From positions 186,001 to 250,000 of the forward strand of contig NZ_LAYQ01000012.1 of NCBI RefSeq assembly GCF_000988205.1: a DNA stretch of 64,000 nucleotides, read 5' to 3'. The notes under the pieces are model-generated. The model searched no databases. It saw only the letters and a program-made list of their open reading frames with translations, and was not told the DNA's origin. The DNA is from Corynebacterium minutissimum (lineage in GTDB: Bacteria > Actinomycetota > Actinomycetes > Mycobacteriales > Mycobacteriaceae). Made by a program: the position numbers and the translations under genes. Position 1 is the stretch's first letter. Every line of letters starts with the position of its first letter. Shown in pieces: positions 48,908-59,680 of the stretch.

Positions 48908-50760
48908 CTAATTGACGTAACCATCCACCACGCGCACCGCACCACGGTCAGCGGACGTGGCCATGTTGGCATAGGCGCGCAGGGCCTTGGTGACCGGGCG
49001 GTTGCGGTCCTTCGGCGTCCAGGGCTTCTCACGCTGCTCCTCGATGGCGCGGCGGCGTTCGAGAACGTCCTCGTCGACGTCGAGGGTGAGCTGGCGCTCG
49101 CGGATGTTGATGGTGATGGGGTCACCGTTTTCCACCAGGCCGATGAGACCGCCGTGGGCAGCCTCGGGGGAAATGTGGCCGATGGACAGGCCGGAGGTAC
49201 CACCGGAGAAGCGACCATCCGTAATCAAGGCGCAGGCCTTGCCCAAACCGGAGCCCTTGAGGAAGGAGGTCGGGTGCAGCATCTCCTGCATGCCGGGGCC
49301 GCCCGCGGGGCCCTCGTAGCGGATGACGATGACATCGCCGGGCTGGACTTCCTTCTTGAGGATGATGGAGACGGCCTCCTCCTGGGACTCCACCACGCGG
49401 GCCGGGCCAGTGAAGGTCCACAGCTCTTCCTCCACGCCGGCGGCCTTGACGATGGCCCCGTTGGGGGCGAGGTTTCCGCGCAGGACAACCAGGCCGCCGT
49501 CGGAGGAGAAGGCATGCTCGGCGTCGTGGATGCAGCCATTGGCCGCGTCGGTGTCGAGCTCATCCCAGCGGTTGGACTGGCTGAATGGCTCGGTGGTGCG
49601 CACACCGCCAGGCGCGGCATGGAAAAGCTCGAGGGCGGCCTCTGTGGCCTTGCCGCCGCGGATATCCCAATCGTCCAGCCACTCCTCGGCGTTGTCGTAA
49701 AGCGCGGTGTGGACCTTGAGGTTCAAGTGGCCGGCGCGGCGCAGCTCGCCCAAGATGGCGGGGATACCGCCGGCGCGGTGCACGTCCTCGATGTGGTAGG
49801 TGCCGTTGGGTGCCACCTTGGACAGGCAGGGTACGCGGTAGGAGATCTCGTTGATGTCCTCGAGGGTGAAGTCCACCTCGCCCTCCTGCGCGGCGGCCAG
49901 CGTGTGGAGGATGGTGTTGGTGGAACCACCCATAGCCATGTCCAAAGCCATGGCATTGCTGAAGGCTTCCTTGGTGGCGATAGAGCGCGGAAGGACGGCG
50001 TCGTCTTCTTCGCCGTAGTAGCGTCGGCACAGGTCCACGATGGTGCGGCCGGCCTGCTCGAAGAGATCGCGGCGGGCGCTGTGGGTAGCCAGCGTGGTGC
50101 CATTGCCTGGAAGGGCCAAACCGAGCGCCTCGGTGAGGCAGTTCATGGAGTTGGCGGTGAACATGCCGGAGCAGGAACCACAGGTGGGGCAGGCGGATTC
50201 CTCCACCTGAGCCAGGCCCTCATCGGAGACGGCATCGCTGGCCGACGCCGTGATGGCCGTAATCAGATCCGTCGGTGCGTGCGCTACACCGTCGACGACG
50301 ACGGCCTTGCCGGCTTCCATCGGGCCGCCAGACACGAAGATGGTGGGGATGTTGAGACGCAGCGCGGCATTCAACATGCCCGGGGTGATCTTGTCGCAGT
50401 TGGAGATGCACACCAGGCGTCGGCAGTGTGCGCGTTGACCATGTACTCGATGGAATCGGAGATGATCTCCCGCGAGGGCAGGGAGTAGAGCATGCCGCTA
50501 TGGCCCATGGCGATGCCATCGTCAACAGCGATGGTGTTGAATTCCTTGGGCACGCCGCCGGCTTCGCGCACGGCGTCGGCCACGATGTCGCCGACGTTCT
50601 TGAGATGGACGTGGCCGGGAACGAACTGGGTAAAGGAGTTGGCGATGGCAACGATCGGCTTGCCAAAGTCACTCTCCTTGGAGCCGGTAGCGCGCCACAG
50701 CGCACGCGCACCGGATGCCTGGCGGCCAACGGTGGTGACTTTAGAGCGGAGAGGGTACAT
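48908..50760 (-). pseudogene. ilvD: Dihydroxy-acid dehydratase, broken by a 1-base deletion
   Basis: About 617 aa when the frame is restored. It dehydrates dihydroxy-acids to the 2-keto acids in isoleucine and valine synthesis. The Fe-S cysteines are CDKITPG and [19 protein letters not shown]. The N-terminal part ([20 protein letters not shown]) reads to NAHTADA and then shifts: at 50416/50417 one T is missing on the plus strand, and restoring CCATGG gives [22 protein letters not shown], the family sequence. As read, the C-terminal part could only start at 50413. ATG 50760 follows the PH-protein stop by 3 bp, with AAGGA inside that gene's end. Confidence 0.9.
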
Positions 50761-50762
50761 GG

Positions 50763-51296
50763 TTAATCCTTCAGTTCGGGGTGTTTCTTGAGGTACTCGG
50801 CGTATTCCTCCTTGGTAAGGAGGATTTGTTGGCCATCGCGGTGGACGATGACGACCTTGTCATCGGCGGCTTCGCGGCCAGCGGTCAGGGCGTCGGGGAT
50901 GCGGCCGTTGGAAGCGGCGGCAAGGCGGGGGAGAGAGTTAAAAGTCACGCCCGGCAGGTTGAGGTTGTCGCCGCTGGTGGTGCGAGCGTAGGCCTTCGAG
51001 CGCTGGAATCCGATGCCTTTAAAGTCCTTCCACGCGATGTCCTTGGGGCCGCGGAAGCCATAAGTGATGTGGATGCCTTTCGCGTCCACGGTGGTGTGGG
51101 CCCGCAGGACCCACCAGATGGCCAACACCGGGAAGATGAGGATCCAGAAGAGGTATTTCGGGGCCCAGCCAATGCTGAGAAAAGCGATGGCGGCGAGGAT
51201 GCCAATGCCGAGGAGGTGTTCGCGGGTGGGCTTGAACGTTTCGGCCGTGGGGTGTTCGGCGCGAGAAGATGCGTTCTGCGGGTGTGAGGACGTCAT
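50763..51296 (-). CDS. Membrane protein with a bacterial PH-like (bPH_6) domain
   Basis: 177 aa. Two membrane helices ([35 protein letters not shown]) are followed by a PH-like beta domain ([30 protein letters not shown], read as [20 protein letters not shown] and [10 protein letters not shown]) on the cytosolic side. ATG 51296 has TACGAT (51305-51310) 8 nt upstream. ilvD begins 3 bp after its stop, and the same neighbour is found at this place in C. glutamicum as I recall. The role is unknown. Confidence 0.82.
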   Translation of the reverse strand: MTSSHPQNASSRAEHPTAETFKPTREHLLGIGILAAIAFLSIGWAPKYLFWILIFPVLAIWWVLRAHTTVDAKGIHITYGFRGPKDIAWKDFKGIGFQRSKAYARTTSGDNLNLPGVTFNSLPRLAAASNGRIPDALTAGREAADDKVVIVHRDGQQILLTKEEYAEYLKKHPELKD

Positions 51297-51418
51297 AGTG
51301 GGTCATCGTAATTGACAGCGTGGCGCGGTGGCGAACCGCCCCACCTGTGCAATCTCGCAAAATGAGAAAAAGATCCCAAAAATGGGGGTAAATGCCTGCG
51401 GTGGCGTTTCTATCAGTG

Positions 51419-51424
51419 TACAGT
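51419..51424 (+). promoter_or_regulatory. -10 box of the leaderless ilv leader-peptide transcript
   Basis: TACAGT at 51419-51424, 7 nt before the leader ATG at 51432. Transcription would start on the A of that ATG. Confidence 0.6.
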
Positions 51425-51431
51425 TTAGCCC

Positions 51432-51485
51432 ATGATCATTATTCGACTTCACCTCGTAGTAGTACCCGGGCGGCGCGAGCCGTAG
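51432..51485 (+). CDS. ilvBNC leader peptide, attenuation control
   Basis: 17-aa reading frame MIIIRLHLVVVPGRREP, with three Ile, two Leu and three Val codons in a row of eleven. This is the ribosome-stalling peptide of an amino acid attenuator, as reported for the ilvBNC operon of C. glutamicum. The -10 box TACAGT puts the transcript start at the first base of its ATG. It is too short for ordinary gene prediction. When charged branched-chain tRNAs are scarce, the ribosome would pause on the Ile or Val run and prevent the terminator at 51515-51560 from forming. Confidence 0.85.
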   Translation: MIIIRLHLVVVPGRREP

Positions 51486-51514
51486 CGAATCCACTAGTGA
51501 CGTCGACCAGCAAG

Positions 51515-51560
51515 CGCCCCCGTTACCTTCACACCCAGGAAGGACAGCGGGGGCGTTATT
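51515..51560 (+). terminator. ilvB attenuator terminator
   Basis: CGCCCCCG (51515-51522) pairs with CGGGGGCG (51548-51555), with inner CCTTC/GAAGG pairing, followed by TTATTA. It lies 30 bp past the leader-peptide stop and 51 bp before the ilvB start. Confidence 0.85.
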
Positions 51561-51610
51561 AGTTGGATGATCTCTCCGATATCCATCCCCACTGAAGGAG
51601 CACAACAACC

Positions 51611-53430
51611 GTGACAGCTTCCACTCCGCCACAGCGGGCGCCCGAGCGCATCACGGGCGCACACGCCATTGTCCGTACCCTCGAAGATTTGGGCACCGAG
51701 CTTGTCTTCGGCATTCCGGGCGGCGCCGTGCTTCCGCTGTACGACGCCCTCTTTGAATCCACGAAGCTGCGCCACGTGCTCACCCGCCACGAGCAGGGGG
51801 CCGGCCACGCCGCCGAAGGTTATGCCCAGGCATCCGGAAAGGTAGGCGTCATGATTGCCACCTCCGGTCCGGGTGCTACCAACCTGGTGACCCCGCTGGC
51901 GGACGCCAACCTGGACTCCGTGCCGGTCGTGGCCATCACCGGTCAGGTGGGCAGCTCCTTGCTGGGCACCGACGCTTCCAGGAGGCCGATATCCGCGGTG
52001 TGACCATGCCGATTACGAAGCACAACTTCATCGTCACCAAGGCAGAGGACATCCCGGGAGCTATTGCTGCCGCGTTCCACCTGGCGTCCACCGGACGGCC
52101 GGGCCCGGTCCTCGTGGATATCCCGAAGGATGTCCAGAACGCCCTGATGGAGTACTCCGGCCCAGTCATGCCGGACCTGCCGGGGTATAAGCCCACCACG
52201 ACCCCGCACCCGCGCCAGATCACGCAGGCTGTTCGGCGCATTGCTCGCGCGGAACGCCCAGTGCTCTATGTTGGCGGCGGCGTCATTAAGGCGGAGGCTT
52301 CCCGCGAGCTGCGCGAGTTTGCTGAGCTGACCGGCATCCCGGTGGTGACCACCCTCATGGCGCTCGGCGCCTTCCCGGATAACCACCCGCAGCACATGGG
52401 CATGCCCGGCATGCACGGCACGGTGCCGGCGGTGGCGGCGCTGCAGCGCGCGGATCTTATCATCGCCGTGGGCGCGCGCTTCGATGACCGCGTGACCGGT
52501 GATACCGATACCTTTGCTCCGCACGCCGAGGTCATCCACGCCGACATCGACCCGGCCGAGATCGGCAAGATCCGTGAGGTAGCTGTTCCCATCGTGGGTG
52601 ATGCCCGCGAGGTGCTTCTGCGCCTGACCAAGGCTTATGCCAATGACGCGGAGTTGGACGCCCCGAACCTCGGTGACTGGATGGAGTACCTGGGAGATTT
52701 GCAGCGCCGCTACCCGCGCGGTTTCGAGCCGACGTCGGACGGGCTGCTCAATCCGCAGGAGGTCATCCAGCAGCTCAGCTCCATCGTGGGGCCGGAGGCT
52801 ATCTACTGCGCGGGCGTCGGCCAGCACCAGATGTGGTCGGCACAGTTCCTCGACTTCGAGCACCCGCGCAGCTGGATCAACTCGGGCGGTGCCGGCACGA
52901 TGGGCTACGCCGTACCCGCAGCGCTGGGCGCTAAGGCCGCATGCCCGGAGCGTGAGGTTTGGGCGATTGACGGCGATGGCTGCTTCCAGATGACCAACCA
53001 AGAGCTCACCACCGCCGCGGTGGAGGGATTCCCCATCAAGGTGGCTGTCATTAATAACGGAAACCTGGGCATGGTGCGCCAGTGGCAGACGCTCTTCTAT
53101 GAGAACAAGTACTCCCATACCAAGCTGCGTGAGCACGATGAGTACGTTCCGGACTTCGTCAAGCTCAGCGAGGCCCTGGGGTGCGAGTCCATTCGCGTCA
53201 CCACGGCAGAAGGGATTGGCCCCGCGATTGAGCGCGCGCGCTCAATCAACGACAGGCCAGTGGTCATTGACTTCATCGTGGGCCAGGACGCCCAGGTGTG
53301 GCCGATGATTGGCGGCGGTGCCTCCAACGAGGAAATCCAGTACGCCCTGGGCCTGCGCCCGCTGTTTGATGAAAACGAGTCCGCGGCCGAGGATCCGGCC
53401 GACATCCACGAATCCCTCGAGGAGGCCTAA
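51611..53430 (+). pseudogene. ilvB: Acetohydroxyacid synthase large subunit, broken by a 1-base deletion
   Basis: About 606 aa when the frame is restored. It is a ThDP/FAD enzyme making acetolactate and acetohydroxybutyrate. GTG 51611 has AAGGAG upstream; the catalytic Glu is in [15 protein letters not shown]. After LLGTDA the frame reads SRRPISAV and stops at 52003. One missing T at 51976-51978 explains it: restoring TTT gives [20 protein letters not shown], the family sequence. The rest (from 52000) is intact, including the ThDP motif [19 protein letters not shown] and [18 protein letters not shown]. ilvN follows by 5 bp. Confidence 0.92.
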
Positions 53431-53435
53431 GAACA

Positions 53436-53951
53436 ATGGCTAAAGACGACATCACCCGACACATCCTGTCCGTGCGGGTCCAGGACATTGAGGGCATCAT
53501 CTCCCGCGTGGCCGGTATGTTTACCCGCCGCGGCTACAACCTCATCTCGCTGGTCTCCGCGCGGACCGAAACCGAGGGGATCAACCGCCTGACCATCGTT
53601 GTGGACGCCTCCGAGGTTGTCATCGAGCAGGTGGCGAAGCAGCTCAACAAGATTGTTCCGGTGCTCAAGGTGGTGGAGCTGGAGGAAGAAAACACCATTG
53701 CCCGCGCCATCATGCTGGTCAAGGTGGCCGCGGATAACTCGAACCGCCCCCAGGTGGTCGACGCGGTGAACATCTTCCGCGCCCGCATCGTGGACGTATC
53801 GCCGGAGTCCGTGGTGGTGGAGGCCACCGGTACGCCGGGCAAGCTGCAGGCACTTCTCGACGTCCTCGAGCCCTTCGGTATCCGTGAGCTGGTGCAATCC
53901 GGAAACGTCGCGCTGGGGCGTGGCCCGAAGGCGATGGCACCGAGCAAATAA
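53436..53951 (+). CDS. ilvN: Acetohydroxyacid synthase small (regulatory) subunit
   Basis: 171 aa. The N-terminal ACT domain (LSVRVQDIEGIISRVAGMFTRRGYNLISL) carries the valine-binding site, and the C-terminal ALS_ss_C region starts at ARAIMLVKVAADNSNRPQVVD. It stimulates IlvB and confers valine feedback. ATG 53436 is 5 bp after ilvB. It is intact, although its partner ilvB is frameshifted in this sequence. Confidence 0.95.
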   Translation: MAKDDITRHILSVRVQDIEGIISRVAGMFTRRGYNLISLVSARTETEGINRLTIVVDASEVVIEQVAKQLNKIVPVLKVVELEEENTIARAIMLVKVAADNSNRPQVVDAVNIFRARIVDVSPESVVVEATGTPGKLQALLDVLEPFGIRELVQSGNVALGRGPKAMAPSK

Positions 53952-55074
<1,123 letters not shown>

Positions 55075-55092
55075 ATCGCACTGGATCTGAGT

Positions 55093-55125
55093 AATCCCGC
55101 TGGCCACCGGCTGGCGGGATTTTTC
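55093..55125 (+). terminator. Intrinsic terminator after ilvC
   Basis: AATCCCGC (55093-55100) pairs with GCGGGATT (55114-55121), followed by TTTTC. Confidence 0.85.
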
Positions 55126-55206
55126 ATTACCCGGGGCTTGGTGCCCGCAATGTGATGTTCGCGCACAAACGGGCACGTTCCCACATTTGGCGGTAGGCTC
55201 GAGGCC

Positions 55207-57000
55207 ATGGGTTTCTCTACGCCAAGTTATGACCTTAATGACCTTTTCGCTCGCATCGATCGCGGTGATATTCAGCTGCCTGACTTCCAGCGCTCTTATT
55301 CCTGGGATGAGGACCGCATTAGATCGCTGATCGTCACCGTCTTGCGCGGCTACCCGCTCGGCGCATTTATGGCCTTGGATACCCGCAACGAAACCATGCG
55401 CTTTCGCCCCCGCCCATTGGCTGGGGCTCCGGATACCGGGGTGAACCCGGGCCTGCTCTTGCTTGATGGGCAGCAGCGCCTTACCACCTTGTATCACTGC
55501 TTCCGCGGCGAGGGCTTCGTCGATACCACTGATTTTCGTTCCAAGAAGGTCTCCCGCAAGTACTACGTGGACCTGCGCATAGCGACCTCGGAGGACATCA
55601 TGCCGGACGAGGCCGTCTTCGCCGTCAACCAGCATGGCGAGCTGCGCTCCCACTTCGCGCCGGATATCGAAGGCTCCTTGAACAACCGCGAAGCCGCAAT
55701 CGAAGAGTGCTGCATCCCGGTCTCAGCCCTGTTGATCGAGGAAGGCACCAGCATGCTCTTCGAGCTCGCAGCCGCCAACGATGGTGCCACCCGTGATGTG
55801 GTTGCAGCCTTCAACAACCGCATCCTGCGCCCGCTGTCCGGCTACACCGTGCCGATGATCCGCCTCTCCCGGGAGACGGCAAGCGCCGGTATCGGCTCGA
55901 TCTTTGCGCAGGTAAATTCGGCTGGTCTGCAGATGGATGTCTTCGATCTGCTCACGGCTGTCTTTGCCTCCGAAGACCCGGACTTCCACCTGGCGGAGGA
56001 TTGGGCGGCCGTCGAGAAGCAGCTGCGTTCCTTCCCGGCGCTCGACGGCATTGGCCGCAACGAGTTCCTCTCGGCCGTGTCTTTGCTGGTGTCGGGGGAG
56101 AAGGGCAACGCTGGTGGTCAGCGCGAAGACATCCTGCAACTGACGCTCGCTGAATACCGCAAGGCCGCGGAGACCCTCGTGATTACCTTCCGTGAGGTCG
56201 CCGAGTTCTTGGCTGAGCGTTGCATCCTGTCCCTGGAGCAGGTTCCCTATTCCGAGCAGATTATCCCGCTGGCGGTCATCCTGGCACGTCTGGCTGAGAA
56301 GAAGGGCGTGCTATCCAGCCAGGAATCCTGGGACCGCCTCAACCAGTGGTTCTGGAGCGGTGTCTTCGGTGAGCTTTACGGCTCCTCGGCCGTCAAGCTG
56401 CGCGCTGCCCGTGATGTCGACGAGGTGACCAGCTGGGTTGCCGGCGATACCGAGAGCGTTCCGAAGACGGTGCGCGATGCTTCCTTCCGCGAGTCCCGCT
56501 TGCTGTCCGTGGGGGAGAACGACGGCGTATGGCACGGCCTCTACGCTCTGCTCATGGCCCGCGGCGCCAAGGATTGGCGGACGGGGCGCCCCTTCAACCG
56601 CCATAGCTTCGAGGAGCTGCAGCCGGGATTCTTCCCGGTCTTCCCGCTTCGCTGGTGCGAGCGCCACGGTATCAGCGGCGTACTGGCGAACTCCGTGCTC
56701 AACCGCACACCGATGGGCAAGCGCACCGAGGTGGTCCTGGACGGGCATTCGCCCGAGCGCTACCTGCCGCGCGTGCAGTCAAAGTCGATCATGGAGGATG
56801 CCGAGTTCGATAGTGTGTTGGCCTCCCACGACTTAGATCCGGAGCTGCTGACTGCGAAGACCGCGCACCAGTTCTTCGCCGATCGCCGCGAGCGCTTTGT
56901 CGGCATCGTCGAATATGCACTCAACAAGCAGGTGGTGCGCGACGTGGATGAGGCGAACCTTTCCGGCGGCGAGGAGGGCCCGCAGGCCTTTGCGCGTTAA
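55207..57000 (+). CDS. DUF262 (ParB-like/GmrS-type) domain protein, stand-alone
   Basis: 597 aa. The DUF262 fold is marked by IDRGDIQLPDFQRSYSWDED, the IRSLIVTVLRGYPLGAFM helix and the DGQQR motif (LLLLDGQQRLTTLYHCF). DUF262 occurs in type IV restriction enzymes (GmrSD) and other phage-defence proteins, usually with a DUF1524 HNH partner. The C-terminal half (FPLRWCERHGISGVLANSVL, RYLPRVQSKSIMED) is in the place of DUF1524 but shows no clear HxxP...N...H nuclease motif. TAGGCT (55194-55199) lies 7 nt before ATG 55207, so it is leaderless. Between ilvC and the lipoprotein that overlaps its 3' end. Function unknown; nucleotide-dependent DNA binding is possible. Confidence 0.8.
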   Translation: MGFSTPSYDLNDLFARIDRGDIQLPDFQRSYSWDEDRIRSLIVTVLRGYPLGAFMALDTRNETMRFRPRPLAGAPDTGVNPGLLLLDGQQRLTTLYHCFRGEGFVDTTDFRSKKVSRKYYVDLRIATSEDIMPDEAVFAVNQHGELRSHFAPDIEGSLNNREAAIEECCIPVSALLIEEGTSMLFELAAANDGATRDVVAAFNNRILRPLSGYTVPMIRLSRETASAGIGSIFAQVNSAGLQMDVFDLLTAVFASEDPDFHLAEDWAAVEKQLRSFPALDGIGRNEFLSAVSLLVSGEKGNAGGQREDILQLTLAEYRKAAETLVITFREVAEFLAERCILSLEQVPYSEQIIPLAVILARLAEKKGVLSSQESWDRLNQWFWSGVFGELYGSSAVKLRAARDVDEVTSWVAGDTESVPKTVRDASFRESRLLSVGENDGVWHGLYALLMARGAKDWRTGRPFNRHSFEELQPGFFPVFPLRWCERHGISGVLANSVLNRTPMGKRTEVVLDGHSPERYLPRVQSKSIMEDAEFDSVLASHDLDPELLTAKTAHQFFADRRERFVGIVEYALNKQVVRDVDEANLSGGEEGPQAFAR

Positions 57001-57913
57001 GGTTCCTTCTCCACGTGCGCTACAGGTCGTGCCTGTAGCGCTGCTGCTAGTCGTGACGGGCCTAGGCGCTGCGGGCTGTTCCTCGCTGGGACGGGGCGAG
57101 CCGATCCTCACGCAGGACATCACCGCCCTTCCCGAAGCGGACATCGACCTGGCCCGCGCGAGCGAGGAGAACCGCTTGCGGCTTATCGACCCCCAATTCG
57201 CCAACGAGGTCACCGTGGTGGGGGAACGCTGGGGCATAGACTCTGCGCGCTTGTTCTTCAAGGAGAGCAATACGCTGATCCTCGCCGAAGAGACGGATGC
57301 CGCGGCCCTGCGTGCGGCGACGTTGAGCGTGTCCCAGCGCGTGCCCATGGTGACGTACGATGCGTCGATTCGCCCGCAGATTTCACAGTTGCTCGCTGAT
57401 CTCGATGTAGACCAGCTTCTCGTTATCGGTAACGTTCCGTGGGCTAGCCAGAACGGGCAACTTGAAGTTATCCACGACCCAGGAAACACCAAGGCGCTGG
57501 GGGAGTACACCGCTTTTCGTTTCACGTCGAAGGTGGTCATGAAACGCGAGCGCATGGTTGACAACATTGCACGCTTGGATTCCTCTACGAAAACGGAGCT
57601 CAAGGCCGCCTGGGAGCCCCTGCCGCAGCACATAACGAAGGAAAAGATGCCGGCCATTCCGGCCCAGGCGCGCCGCGACGCACAAATGGCGCCGGTGATT
57701 GTGGCGACCGCGGAAAGCCCCCTAGCCAACGTGGTCAACGCCACCGCCTACGGTGGCACGGTCTTCGTCATGACCGAGCCAGATCCGTCGGCGACGAAGG
57801 CCGGCGCGGCGATAACGGCAGGGCTATCGGAGGGGCCTATCGTGGCCCTCGGACCGGAATTCGGTTCAGTGACAGAATTCACGCATAAAATCACTCAGGG
57901 CTGGAAAGAATAA
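56990..57913 (+). CDS. Lipoprotein, possibly cell-wall-binding-repeat-2-like
   Basis: 307 aa starting at TTG 56990 (MRVKVPSPRALQVVPVALLL), with GAGGAGGG about 11 nt upstream. The signal ends in the lipobox GAAGC. The mature part has paired alpha/beta units (VTVVGERWGIDSARLFF, then TLILAEETDAAALRAATLSV, then VDQLLVIGNVPW) that resemble the cell wall binding repeat 2 pattern, though weakly. The in-frame ATG 56897 would add an Arg-rich stretch and no signal, so it is rejected. It overlaps the DUF262 gene by 11 bp and is probably co-translated with it. Confidence 0.7.
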   Translation: MRVKVPSPRALQVVPVALLLVVTGLGAAGCSSLGRGEPILTQDITALPEADIDLARASEENRLRLIDPQFANEVTVVGERWGIDSARLFFKESNTLILAEETDAAALRAATLSVSQRVPMVTYDASIRPQISQLLADLDVDQLLVIGNVPWASQNGQLEVIHDPGNTKALGEYTAFRFTSKVVMKRERMVDNIARLDSSTKTELKAAWEPLPQHITKEKMPAIPAQARRDAQMAPVIVATAESPLANVVNATAYGGTVFVMTEPDPSATKAGAAITAGLSEGPIVALGPEFGSVTEFTHKITQGWKE

Positions 57914-57957
57914 ACTACACTTCTCGGCATCTCCAATTCTGACTAGTAAAGGAAGTT

Positions 57958-59544
57958 ATGTCGAAGCCGGTCGTACTTATCGCCGATAAGCTTGCCGAAT
58001 CCACAGTTGATGCCCTCGGGGACACCGTTGAGGTTCGCTGGGTTGATGGCCCAAACCGCGAGGAACTTCTCGCCGCAGTGCCTGAGGCCGATGCGCTCCT
58101 CGTCCGCTCCGCCACGACCGTGGACGCGGAGGTTTTGGCCGCCGCAGAGAACCTGAAGATCGTCGGCCGTGCCGGCGTTGGCTTGGACAACGTTGACATC
58201 CCAGCCGCCACCGAGCGTGGAGTCATGGTTGTCAACGCACCGACCTCCAACATCCACTCCGCCTGCGAGCAGGCCATCGCCTTGCTCCTGGCCACCGCGC
58301 GCCAGGTGCCGGCGGCGGATCAGTCTCTTCGCCAAGGCGAGTGGAAGCGCTCGTCCTTCAAAGGCGTCGAGATCTATGGCAAGACCATCGGCATCGTGGG
58401 CTTCGGCCACATCGGCCAGCTCTTTGCCCAGCGCCTGGCGGCCTTTGAGACCACCATCATCGCGCACGATCCTTATGCCAACCCGGCCCGTGCGGCAGCG
58501 CTGGGTGTGGAGCTGGTGAGCCTTGAGGAGCTCATGTCCCGCTCTGACTTTGTGACGATCCACCTGCCCAAGACCCCGGAGACCGCTGGCATGTTCGATG
58601 CCGAGCTTTTGGCGCAGGCCAAGAAGGGCCAGATCATCATTAACGCCGCCCGCGGCGGCCTCGTCGATGAAGCGGCGCTAGCTGCCTCCATCAAGTCTGG
58701 CCACCACCGCGGTGCGGGCTTCGATGTCTATGCTTCCGAGCCCTGCACCGATTCCCCGCTGTTTGAGCTTCCGCAAGTTACCGTGTCCCCGCACTTGGGC
58801 GCATCCACGGTCGAAGCGCAGGACCGCGCCGGTACCGATGTCGCCGCCTCCGTGCTGAAGGCACTGGCCGGCGAGTTCGTCGCGGATGCCGTCAACGTTG
58901 AAGGCGGCCGGGTCGGCGAGGAAGTCGCCGGCTGGTTGGACCTGACCCGCAAGCTGGGCCTGGTAGCCGGCAACCTGCTGGATGCTGCACCGGTTGCCGT
59001 GGAGGTCGAGGCCTGCGGTGAGCTGGCCAACGAGGATGTCTCGGCTCTTGGTCTGTCTGCTGTTCGCGGACTGTTTTCCGGCGTGGTCTCGGAGGCTGTC
59101 ACCTTCGTTAACGCAATGAAGATCGCCGAAAGCCGCGGCGTGACCGTGGACGTGAAGACCAACGTGGAGTCGAAGGGCCACCGCTCTTCGGTGTGCGCCA
59201 GGGTGATTGGCCCCAACGGCAAGGTATCGCAGCTGACCGGTGCCCTGACCGGAATTGACGGGGTGGAGAAGATTATCCGCATCAACGGCCGCGGCGTCGA
59301 TATGCGCGCTACCGGCCGCAACCTCTTCTTCTCCTACAAGGATGCCCCGGGCGCGCTGGGTACCGTGGGTACCAAGCTGGGCTCTGCCGGCATCAACATT
59401 GTCGCCGCCGCCTTGACCCAGGGTAAGGACGCTTCCGACGCTGTGCTCATTCTGCGCGTCGAGCGCGAGGTACCAGAGGAGCTCGTCGAGGAGATCAACT
59501 CGGCGCTGGGGGCTACCTGCCACCAGCTCGATTTGGATGTTTAA
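57958..59544 (+). CDS. serA: D-3-phosphoglycerate dehydrogenase, long (ASB-ACT) form
   Basis: 528 aa, first enzyme of serine synthesis. The NAD-binding domain has IVGFGHIGQLFAQRL and catalytic residues in RAGVGLDNVDIPAA, ARGGLVDEAAL and SPHLGAST. The actinobacterial intervening ASB domain (about 320-450) and C-terminal ACT domain (ATGRNLFFSYKDAPGALG) are complete, which in related enzymes provide serine feedback. ATG 57958 has AAGGAAG 5 nt upstream. Confidence 0.97.
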   Translation: MSKPVVLIADKLAESTVDALGDTVEVRWVDGPNREELLAAVPEADALLVRSATTVDAEVLAAAENLKIVGRAGVGLDNVDIPAATERGVMVVNAPTSNIHSACEQAIALLLATARQVPAADQSLRQGEWKRSSFKGVEIYGKTIGIVGFGHIGQLFAQRLAAFETTIIAHDPYANPARAAALGVELVSLEELMSRSDFVTIHLPKTPETAGMFDAELLAQAKKGQIIINAARGGLVDEAALAASIKSGHHRGAGFDVYASEPCTDSPLFELPQVTVSPHLGASTVEAQDRAGTDVAASVLKALAGEFVADAVNVEGGRVGEEVAGWLDLTRKLGLVAGNLLDAAPVAVEVEACGELANEDVSALGLSAVRGLFSGVVSEAVTFVNAMKIAESRGVTVDVKTNVESKGHRSSVCARVIGPNGKVSQLTGALTGIDGVEKIIRINGRGVDMRATGRNLFFSYKDAPGALGTVGTKLGSAGINIVAAALTQGKDASDAVLILRVEREVPEELVEEINSALGATCHQLDLDV

Positions 59545-59574
59545 TCCACACCGCACCTGAGTGGAGTCCACCGC

Positions 59575-59613
59575 CCCCCTGCAGAGCCAGCCATGGTTCT
59601 TCAGGGGGTTTCG
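59575..59613 (+). terminator. Intrinsic terminator after serA
   Basis: CCCCCTG (59575-59581) pairs with CAGGGGG (59602-59608), followed by TTTCGG. Confidence 0.75.
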
Positions 59614-59680
59614 GCTTCATGGAGGGCACGAGGGTGGTACTCTCTCAAGTATCCAATATGTGAGAAAGGAATCCCACAAA

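Noticed and set aside
49154..50488. 444-codon open frame antisense to ilvD
   Set aside because: Gly/Val/Ala-rich shadow of ilvD with no domain or promoter.
51943..53136. 397-codon open frame antisense to ilvB
   Set aside because: Shadow of ilvB; no signature, no start signal.
56750..56800. HNH/DUF1524 active site in the DUF262 protein
   Set aside because: GHSPERYLP gives one His and Pro in suggestive spacing, but no second His or Asn completes the motif.
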